A stretch of DNA of 64,000 nucleotides from Stictocephala bisonia (lineage: Eukaryota; Arthropoda; Insecta; Hemiptera; Membracidae): contig JAQJVL010000104.1 of NCBI GenBank assembly GCA_035578905.1, positions 434,001-498,000 of the forward strand. Reading direction: 5' to 3'. How positions within the stretch are numbered: position 1 is the first letter of the stretch; each line of letters opens with the position of its first letter. The notes under the pieces are model-generated. The model was not told the DNA's origin, made no database searches, and saw nothing but the letters and a program-made list of their open reading frames with translations. Made by a program: the position numbers and the translations under genes. Below are positions 57,061 to 64,000 of this stretch, in pieces.

Positions 57061-58145
57061 GTATAGTTTACAATTCTGGTCTGATTTTTTTTTTAATTTG
57101 TGAATTTATTTTCAAAACTTGGTTCAGTTGCTAGTTATAAACATCATACGAAAATACTTCAGTAAAATATGACACACTTATTTTAAGACGATTGGCTATT
57201 AATTGTCTTAATTTTTAATTACTGTACAGATTTAATATAGCAATGTTGTGAGTCTGGCTAGTACATAGTATAAATGCAAAATGGGTTGTATTGGAGTCGG
57301 CCAACTGAGTCGCCTTATACTTAAATACCATCGCTTACATAACATAAAAATAGGAAAAGTCCTATTATGGATTCTTGGAGAATTCCCTATGTTTAAAAAA
57401 GCGTTCAAAAGAAATATTAAAAGTACTTGTATAACAATTCAATCATGTAGCTTGGAAATAAATTACCTTAATATTAATTACCATATATATTGAATTTCAT
57501 AACTAGTTAAAATTATTTTCTTTCAAAATTGGAGTAAGGAATTTATTATAACACAACCTCTTTATTCGTTAATAGCACTGGCCAAATTTGGTATTGACTT
57601 TTTGTTTTGGATGGATATTAGCTAATTGATTGTAGGTTGCCAAAACATGTGCTATAATAATGTATTTATAACTGAAGGCTGATTGGAATCAATACATACA
57701 AATATTGGCACACATCAAAATAAGAAGTTGTGTAACTTGGCTTCTACCATTTCTGACGTGCTAGTATGATTCATTCGTGAAAGTGCTGAATCAATGTAAA
57801 AGCTTTTGTGTGTGAGGGGCAGGATATTCCAGAATGTTTTAGATGTCTTGTATGTTTTTATGTATGACTGTCTAAAATAATTCAGGAATGAAGACGTTCT
57901 AACAAGAACTAAACATGCTATTACTAGAGACTCCACCTTTTAAAAATTACCAACATTTTCTATTATTTTCAAAGAAGGTAAGGTGTTGTTGTATAGTAGG
58001 CTAATTTTAGACCAAATTGAATACAATTTTTTCTACCACGTTTACTTTATGTGAGTAGCTCTGTATACAGCCAGAAATGTTGCAGTTCAGTTTCACCTTG
58101 CTAGGTAGTTTTCTCCTAGTTAACTAATAGGTGGCCAGCTTAATT
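57061..58145. other. Intron sequence, nothing firmly recognised
   Basis: AT-rich DNA. The minus-strand frame 57715-57936 (RTSSFLNYFRQSYIKTYK, FWNILPLTHKS) is faintly like a LINE RT end (R-T-x-x-x-x-x-S, W-N-x-L-P) but too weak to call. Confidence 0.4.
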
Positions 58146-58314
58146 GCTGGCGTGGTGACTCAGTGGCTAAGGCTTCAGACTGCGGAGGGCAAGGTCCAAG
58201 GTTCAAATCCCCACTGATCCAACAGTCAGTACTTCACTTGTTGAATAAATTTCACGTACTGGCCTACAGGCCCATGTGAACTGGCAAGTGAAGTTTTATT
58301 AAAAGGAAAAAAAA
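58146..58314 (+). mobile_element. tRNA-derived SINE, family A (plus-strand copy)
   Basis: The head GCTGGCGTGGTGACTCAGTG with an A box, the B box GGTTCAAATCCCC and the body with CCCATGTGAACTGGCAAGTG match the other two copies. It ends in an A-rich tail (AAAAGGAAAAAAAA). It lies in the third intron of gene 2. Confidence 0.82.
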
Positions 58315-58714
58315 TATTTATATAATAGTTGGCATTAGTAATGTCCAATTTGCCATCATAACTTTTTTTTATGGATCTTCATTGGTAAAACCTGAATTTA
58401 ATTTTTATTCTGAACTTGAATAAATGAGACTGTGTAGTATTGATTTTGTGATTGCTTTTTGAAATGAGAGTTGACTAATTTTATTTGTGTAAACAGCAGT
58501 TATGTTTTTTATACTAGTAAAGATTTGTTGACAGACCTTGAAGGTGTCTAAGAGTCAAACAATACATAATATTTTGGATGTTTGGTGTTAATTTTTGTTA
58601 CTGTATATAGTATTATTTGTTTTACTCTCTTCAATCTCTGTTAAAACTTATGTGGCAACCTTAAAGAATATTTGTATAGTAATTTTTAGTTGAAAATAAT
58701 GTACTGTGATTTAT

Positions 58715-58716
58715 AT

Positions 58717-58762
<46 letters not shown>
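58715..58762. repeat. (AC)n(AT)n microsatellite
   Basis: Short AC run followed by about 18 AT units, about 115 bp before the exon at 58878. Confidence 0.9.
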
Positions 58763-58764
<2 letters not shown>

Positions 58765-58877
58765 TGGAGATATATAATCTATATGCTTTTAAAATAACAT
58801 CCTAACTAAAAAGCACAGAGCTCTCTGTCTAAAGAAATGAAATCTAGGAAACAGTGATATGTTAAGATTTTGTTTAG

Positions 58878-59121
58878 ATTGCGAGTAGGCAAGGAGGGAT
58901 CAAGTCGAGAGCGCACAGCTGCATTCGGTCTGATGCTGTCTTCCCTGAGCTCTACAGAGCATGGATCACAGACTGCCACTCCACCCCCTTTCTCTCCTGT
59001 CAACCTGCCTAATAAGCATCGCACACCCATGCGCAGTTCCATTGAGGGTCTTAATCAAGAGATAGAACGCCTTGTACTCAAGGCCACATCTACCCTCAGC
59101 ACTGAGCGTGAAGAAGAAAAA
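58878..59121 (+). CDS. FAM117/GLCCI1-family protein, exon 4
   Basis: The acceptor AG is at 58876-58877 and the donor GTATGT begins at 59122. The first base completes Arg, giving IRHR-LRVGKEGSSRERTAAFG. A Ser/Pro-rich linker follows (TATPPPFSPVNLPNKHRTPM), then the conserved RSSIEGLNQEIERLVLK and a Glu-rich end TEREEEK. The (R/N)S-(V/S/I)-EGLNQEIE block is a hallmark of FAM117/GLCCI1 and may form a helix or coiled coil. The exon ends in phase 0. Confidence 0.88.
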
Positions 59122-59504
59122 GTATGTACAAGTGTCTTATTGTGTTAAAATGTAAGAAAATAGATTCTTCACAGCAAAACTTTGTACACTTATACACCTA
59201 CATTGATAGGCCGTAAAAAATAAAACAACTGCAGTTATTTGCCTAATCAATAAAGAAATTATGATTTATAAGCATTGTGTTATAAAAAAAAGCAAATAAG
59301 CAATCATTCTGCAGATATTTTTGGCTTATATAATTAGACAGATTAATTTTTTAAAAATGTTTATGCACTTAAGGTGAATGCTTTATATGAGTTGGCTGTC
59401 ATAATAAAAACTAAAAAGCTCAAATAAAGTTGTATAAATAAGGTGTTATTTTAACGTGTTAAGGGTCAATGTGCATGTTTAAATACATTCTTAGCATTAC
59501 ATTT
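59122..59504. other. Intron sequence, nothing recognised
   Basis: AT-rich intron between the exon and a minus-strand LINE fragment. Confidence 0.5.
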
Positions 59505-60050
59505 CAAGATTTTCTTTATTTGCATAATTTTTATTTTAAGAGTAGCAATGGAGTCAATGCAATCACATAATGTATAAATTAACAAAACAAGAAAAGTAGA
59601 TTTGTCATAATAATGCCATTTTTAGTTTTAATACTGCGATAGATTCCTCCAGTCATAAAACTCTGCTTGGCTGTAGAAGGGTCGGTCTTGTAGCAAGATT
59701 TTCAGTTTGTGAGCAAAATGATGAGCAACTCCTCTGGAATAGAATTCCACATCTTGGCGTTGATATAGCTAGTTTTCCTTTTTATACTACTGAGATGATC
59801 CAATCGGAGGCAGTAATTGGTTGCATTTCTGGTGTTGTAGTTGTGGATTTGAGCTCCATTTCTAGCTGCTGGTGCCTTGATGTGTACATAGATCACGGCT
59901 TCTAGGATGTAGAGACTTATCACTGTAAAAATCTTAAGGTTCATAAACGTTTCCCTGCAGGATTCTCTAAGTTGAAGATTACCTAGTATTCGAATTGCTT
60001 TTTTTTTTGTTGCAAAAGAACACGTTGTAGGTTCCCAGTTGTTGATCTTC
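59505..60050 (-). pseudogene. LINE RT C-terminal fragment, minus strand
   Basis: The minus strand reads KKAIRILGNLQLRESCRETF, MNLKIFTVISLYILEAVIYV, NGAQIHNYNTRNATNYCLRL and YINAKMWNSIPEEL, with a stop at 59702. This is the R-x-I-x-x-x-x-x-x-x-S-C-R-x-x-F, L-x-x-x-x-L-Y-I-x-E, H-x-Y-N-T-R-N, N-x-x-P-x-E end of a CR1/Jockey-type RT. The rest down to 59505 is 3' UTR. It belongs to the same clade as the plus-strand remnant at 56030-57060, in opposite orientation across exon 4. Confidence 0.78.
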
Positions 60051-60780
60051 CCTATATTATTATCAAAGTAGTTTGATCTTACTTGTTCAACTTTTCCTTT
60101 ATTTTTGAGTCTTATCTCTGGCTTCGTCCAGTAATGTAGCTTGCAAACCAGGTTTTTGCAGTTCCTTAAATCCCTAAAACTATATTATTTATTTTAAAAC
60201 AGAAATTGATTATGAGAAGGGTTTGACTTGGCAGTTCTCATTGTAGCATCACTATTTAGCTAGCCAACAGCACCTTTTTGGTAGTGGCCACTAACTATTT
60301 TATGCTCTCTACTTGTAAGTACACAGCAAATTATTGGTAGATCAAGACTTTATAAAGCCTTCTTGTTTTGTTTAGATTCTACAAATTCCACAAAAACAAT
60401 ATTTATATATACATATGAAGAGTTGTCATTTATCTTACATATTAGAGATGGATATGAGGAGCATGAAATACTGTGTGTGAAGATATGAGAGAGTGATTTA
60501 TGTATTTTATGTTGATATAAAAATTAAAAATATGGTTAGTTTTTAACCAGATTTCTGACAGTCAATTTAAATGGTTGTAGTAGAGGGGGGGGGTATGAAA
60601 TTCCCAAGAGTATAATTAAAACAGAGATTTGCCTTACTAAGCCAATAAAAAAAAAATCATTAAGCTAAGGGTGTTTTGTACTTTGCACAACAATGCGTTT
60701 GAATAGTCCTGGTGGGTGGGTAGGGTACTTTAGAGTGGCACATAAAAGCCTCTGCAATAATAAGTAAACTGCAGTTGCAG
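60051..60780. other. Intron sequence, nothing recognised
   Basis: The first about 120 bp may still belong to the minus-strand LINE fragment. The rest is AT-rich intron with a nine-G run near 60584. Confidence 0.45.
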
Positions 60781-60889
60781 TTGGTGCACCAGGCCACTCC
60801 TGAAGGTCACAGAGCTCCGTTGGCAGACTTACTCCGATCCACACGTTCTGTCAACACACAGACTCCTGCCTTCAGCAGCCATTCTTCAG
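60781..60889 (+). CDS. FAM117/GLCCI1-family protein, exon 5
   Basis: Encodes LVHQATPEGHRAPLADLL followed by RSTRSVNTQTPAFSSHSSG. D/E-G-H-R-A-P-L and S-T-R-S-I/V-D/N-T-Q-T-P are strongly conserved in FAM117/GLCCI1 proteins and follow the EGLNQEIE block at the right distance. Two in-phase acceptors six bases apart (AG at 60773-60774 and 60779-60780) would start the exon at 60775 or 60781 and differ by Leu-Gln. I chose the downstream one. The donor GTATAT begins at 60890, leaving one base of Gly. Confidence 0.85.
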
Positions 60890-61375
60890 GTATATGAGGA
60901 TAAACAATTTTACCTTGAAAATGGTGTGATTGTAAAGTTTAAATTTTAATAAAAAATATTCTCTAGCACTTTAAAACAACAATGTGTATGCATGTGCTCA
61001 AAGGTATAGTTGATTGGAATCATTCAGCATTGTTTAGCACTATATTGCATATGTGGAGTAATGACACTTAATAATTTTTTTTTTATATAGTTACATATGA
61101 AACATAGCTTGTAATTTAATCACGCTATATAATGCAGAGCTATATTTTAATAAAAATAATGTTAAGTAAATTGACTGTAACTCGTTTTTATATTAGGTGT
61201 ATGCAGGGTAATTGATATTTGACTATATCAGAATTATAATTATAGTAGCATTTTTTATTCATAACATAAAGGATAAATAGTAAGTATTAGCATGTTTGTG
61301 TATTAATGAATTAATCTTGTATTGTAATTATTGCATATAGTCTGTATAATAGTATTTCACATGTTCCCGTGATTC
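60890..61375. other. Intron sequence, nothing recognised
   Basis: AT-rich start of the intron that carries two inverted copies of a SINE-like repeat. Confidence 0.5.
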
Positions 61376-61578
61376 AGTGGGCAAGTAGTCAAGCAGTGTA
61401 AGGCATCAGGACTTAAAGCCTGAGTAAGACAGTGCATATTTTAATCCTGGCCTTGACTGGAAGTTTGTTATCAGTAATGTTCACCTTGTACTGTACTGGT
61501 TCTCTCCTCTACTCTGAATAAGTCTGGGGAGTGGGCAGAGTAAGGTTATAAAAGGAGATCAACCTCTCCTTTTTATAT
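61376..61578 (+). repeat. SINE-like repeat, family B (plus copy)
   Basis: Shares a long series of blocks with the minus-strand sequence at 62303-62483: AAGTGT-like head, TTTTAATC-TGCCTT, GACT-GAAGTTT, TTATCAGTAATGTT, TGTACTGGT, and GGGGA-TGGGCAGA-AAGGTT ending AAAAGGAGAT. The head has weak tRNA-like character. Identity is imperfect, so the copies are not recent. Function unknown; retroposon origin is inferred. Confidence 0.65.
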
Positions 61579-62302
61579 AGAAATACATTTTTTTTAATTC
61601 AGCAAACTTAATGATCCGTAGCATTGATGAATTCACCTCCAAACAGAATTACAGCAAATGTCTTACTGTAGTGTTATTTTTTTTAGATTTGTTAGTAAAT
61701 GAAAACAGCATGTAGTTAGCAAATACACATTGTCTGTTTTTAGCTTATGAACTCCAATTGGGCTTTCGTATTGCTGAATTTGAAATAATACTGAAGCATA
61801 GAAAAGTAATTAATTAATTAACTTTATTTAAATGTTGCAATTCTGCTTTAGGCAGATATTTGTGACAATAAATTATCTTGGCCTTCCATATTGATGGATA
61901 TTGGATGGATATTGGAATGGATATTTGTTAACTCAGACTTATACCTCAGTGTAGTATTCATTAAATACACAGAGGGCAAACTTGATTTGTCTACAGCTGT
62001 ACATGTAATGTTCTGCCATTTAGAGTGATCTAACCCAATTTTACTTACTAGCCAGTCTATCTCACTTTAATTAAGGGATATTATATGCAGGTGAATATTG
62101 AAAAAAATCCCCATAAAGGAAGTAGGAAGAAAAATTGCATAAAATCATAATATATTCCTGAAATTTATTTTTACATGAGATTATTTGAAGATGTGCATCC
62201 AACCCTTATATTCCCTTTGCATCGATGTTGGAAAGCAATGATTGAGAGGATCCAAATTGCTAAGTTGCATAGTTTTTCATATTTAACTGTAAAAAATGGC
62301 AT

Positions 62303-62483
62303 GGCTATCTCCTTTTCAACCTTTTTCTGCCCATTCCCCACAGACTATTGATCGTGCAAGAACAGAGAAAGGAGGAGGACCAGTACAGCACAAACAAACA
62401 TTACTGATAAAAACTTCGAGTCGAAGGCAAGATTAAAACCTGCACTCGGGTCATGACACTTAATCCCCTCAGCTTGGCTCTCC
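62303..62483 (-). repeat. SINE-like repeat, family B (minus copy)
   Basis: The minus strand begins about GAGAGCCAAGCTGAGGGGAT and runs through TTTTAATCTTGCCTTCGACT, TTTATCAGTAATGTTTG and GGGAATGGGCAGAAAAAGGT. It aligns in order with the plus copy about 0.7 kb upstream. The pair forms an imperfect long inverted repeat in the intron before exon 6 of gene 2. Confidence 0.65.
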
Positions 62484-62549
62484 AAAAAAAGAATTATAAA
62501 CAATAATTGGATTTGAAAAGTTTAAAATTTAAATTATTATTTGTTTTAT

Positions 62550-62583
62550 ATATATATATTTATATATATATATATATATATAT
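62550..62583. repeat. (TA)n microsatellite
   Basis: Short interrupted TA run 85 bp upstream of the exon 6 acceptor. Confidence 0.85.
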
Positions 62584-62668
62584 GAATTCAAATTTAAGAA
62601 ACTTTTTGTTTTCATAACTAAGATAGAAAATTGTGTTCATTGTTTGGTGTACAAAAGTATTCTTTCAG

Positions 62669-62749
62669 GACCTCCGTCAAGAGAATCTGGCTCTCCGCTT
62701 GTTGTGGGTAGCCTCGAGCTCAATTCTCGTCCCTCCAGTGACCTCCAAG
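62669..62749 (+). CDS. FAM117/GLCCI1-family protein, exon 6 (gene continues past the window)
   Basis: The acceptor TTCTTTCAG ends at 62668 and the donor GTAAAT begins at 62750. GA completes Gly from the previous exon, and the exon reads PPSRESGSPLVVGSLELNSR, then PSSDLQ, with one leftover base. A Ser/Pro-rich region with an S-S-D-L motif follows the NTQTP block in vertebrate relatives too, so this fits, though conservation is lower than in exons 2, 4 and 5. The C-terminal part of the protein (F-C-P-D/K-P-x-x-x type ending) must lie beyond the window. Confidence 0.72.
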
Positions 62750-62811
62750 GTAAATCAATTTTAATATGGACTCAAAATTAATTAGTGGCTTTCATCCACT
62801 TATTGATAATT

Positions 62812-63480
62812 ACTGATTGCACTTTGCAGATGGTGTTGCTCTCATAATATTATTGTTGCACTCAAATAATATTTGGATAAATATATGGAAAAAAGTGAAT
62901 AATGATTTAAGAATTTTAAGGGACTGGTGCAATAATAATAAAATAATTAATGATGCAAAAAATCAAAGATTTAAGAGCTTTCATTTTGAAGACCTACTAA
63001 AATACTATTTAGAAATTAATGACTGCAATTTTCCAGGAACTGAACAAGGTAGTTGTATGCAATATTTAGGGGTAACCATTGATGAAATACTGTCTTGGAA
63101 ATTTCATGTATCTAAGCCACAAGCTCAGCTTTGTAACACTGTTCGGAAGTGTTTTTTTTTAAAAGAATGATTAGTGATGAACTGTTACGCACTCCTTTTT
63201 TCTCTGGTTCACTTGCAGTTAATTTACTGTTAGAAGTCTATGGGGGAGCTAGTAACAATGTTTTACATTTCTTTAAATAATGCAAAAGCATTTTATTAGA
63301 TTACTCTTATAAAGCAAGGAGTGAACATTTAACTCTTTTTAAAAAACTAAATGTTCTTCCATTAAAAAATCTTTTCATATACAAATAATTTAAAATATTA
63401 AACATAACTAGGGTAATATTGGAGTAGTCAGAATGCATTATTGTACTAGAGCATCTGCACTAGGTTTTTATTTAAGACCT
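62812..63480 (+). pseudogene. LINE reverse transcriptase fragment, palm to thumb
   Basis: The plus-strand frame from 62820 reads HFADGVALIILLLHSNN (a degraded F-A-D-D motif with Gly for the second Asp), then NNDLRILRDWCNNNKIINDA, CMQYLGVTIDEILSWKFHV and SKPQAQLCNTVRKCFFLKE. It continues after stops with YGGASNNVLHFFK, YKARSEHLTLFKKLNVLPLK and NLFIYK. These are RT motifs C to the thumb of a CR1/Jockey-like element. One catalytic Asp is lost, so it is dead. Confidence 0.78.
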
Positions 63481-64000
63481 TGAGTCTGTAAATATATATT
63501 TTTTTTTAATTTGTTTTTTAGGGCCTAACATTTTTAATATGTTGTCTAGATTAATTTCAAGTTTAAAAATAGTGTCCATCTTGTAATTTAAGTCTGTAAA
63601 TATCTCATTGGGCATTATTTAGAGCATGTAAATAAAAGGACAGGTAGTTGAAGTAGAATTACCTTATTTTTGTTCAATGGCAGTTTGTGCTAGGTTCAGT
63701 TTATGCAATAGATTTAGCTTTGCAAATCACCTTTATTAATATCAGTAAAAACTAAGTGTTTCTAAGAGCCATTTGCACCAAATTAACTTAAACTAGTTTT
63801 AAAATAATCCAGTTTAAGATAAACTAAAAGTTTAAACCAAATTTGATTTGGACAGCATACTTTACAATGCAGTTTAAGTTAAACCTAAAATGATATGGTT
63901 GGCAATACTGTTTCCTGTTATTTTTCTTCAAAATACCATTCATCTGTGTTACAAACAACCAGGCTATTACTTGGTTTTAGTAATCAAAGTCTATAGCCTA
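63481..64000. other. Intron sequence at the window end, nothing recognised
   Basis: AT-rich DNA. 63780-63880 has several AGTTTAA(G/A) and TTAAACT-like motifs that may be the edge of another repeat cut by the window end. Confidence 0.4.

Noticed and set aside
57715..57936. Possible LINE RT end on the minus strand (FWNILP)
   Set aside because: Only one short motif fits; neighbouring RT blocks are missing.

Overview
The window looks like AT-rich nuclear DNA from an arthropod, most likely an insect and possibly a hemipteran. The reasons are split genes with 1-14 kb GT-AG introns, no operon-like gene packing, and a dense load of LINEs, SINEs, pogo/Tigger, hAT, piggyBac and Helitron-type insertions. 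The species assignment is inference. About 2 kb of the 64 kb is conserved host coding sequence.

Two host genes lie in tandem on the + strand. Gene 1 (five exons, 1208-25608, 5' end outside the window) encodes the C-terminal part of a TRIM-NHL protein: a filamin/ABP280 repeat followed by a six-bladed NHL propeller ending in FRYW-stop. This is the TRIM2/TRIM3/TRIM71 architecture, an RNA-binding or cytoskeletal E3-ligase type; the RING, B-box and coiled coil must lie upstream. Gene 2 (six exons from an ATG at 39415 to 62749, 3' end outside the window) is a FAM117/GLCCI1-family protein. It is recognised by the IRRTASLDT, GQWPRDM, DKATQT, IEGLNQEIE, EGHRAPL and STRSVNTQTP blocks. All exon junctions of both genes are phase-consistent.

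Region by region: 1-25608 is gene 1. Its third intron holds a nearly complete, recently broken non-LTR retrotransposon on the minus strand (PHD-finger ORF1, endonuclease/RT ORF2) and several pogo-type short elements. Its last intron holds a Helitron-like element, a 21-copy 37-bp minisatellite, a clean piggyBac-type MITE and several decayed LINE fragments. 25609-39414 is intergenic and full of MITEs, including a hAT-type MITE inserted into a dead LINE, a Helitron-like element and inverted-repeat structures. 39415-64000 is gene 2. Its 14-kb first intron carries a Tigger-type transposon with TA target sites and a three-lesion transposase, plus a Helitron relic with a Pif1-type helicase remnant. 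Later introns carry LINE fragments in both orientations and two SINE families.

The two genes share no obvious pathway. The most unusual observation is a canonical A-AAA-AAC slippery heptamer directly in front of the ORF1 stop codon of the retrotransposon at 9.8-13.8 kb. A -1 shift there leads exactly into the ORF2 frame. No RNA gene, CRISPR array or new host system was found.
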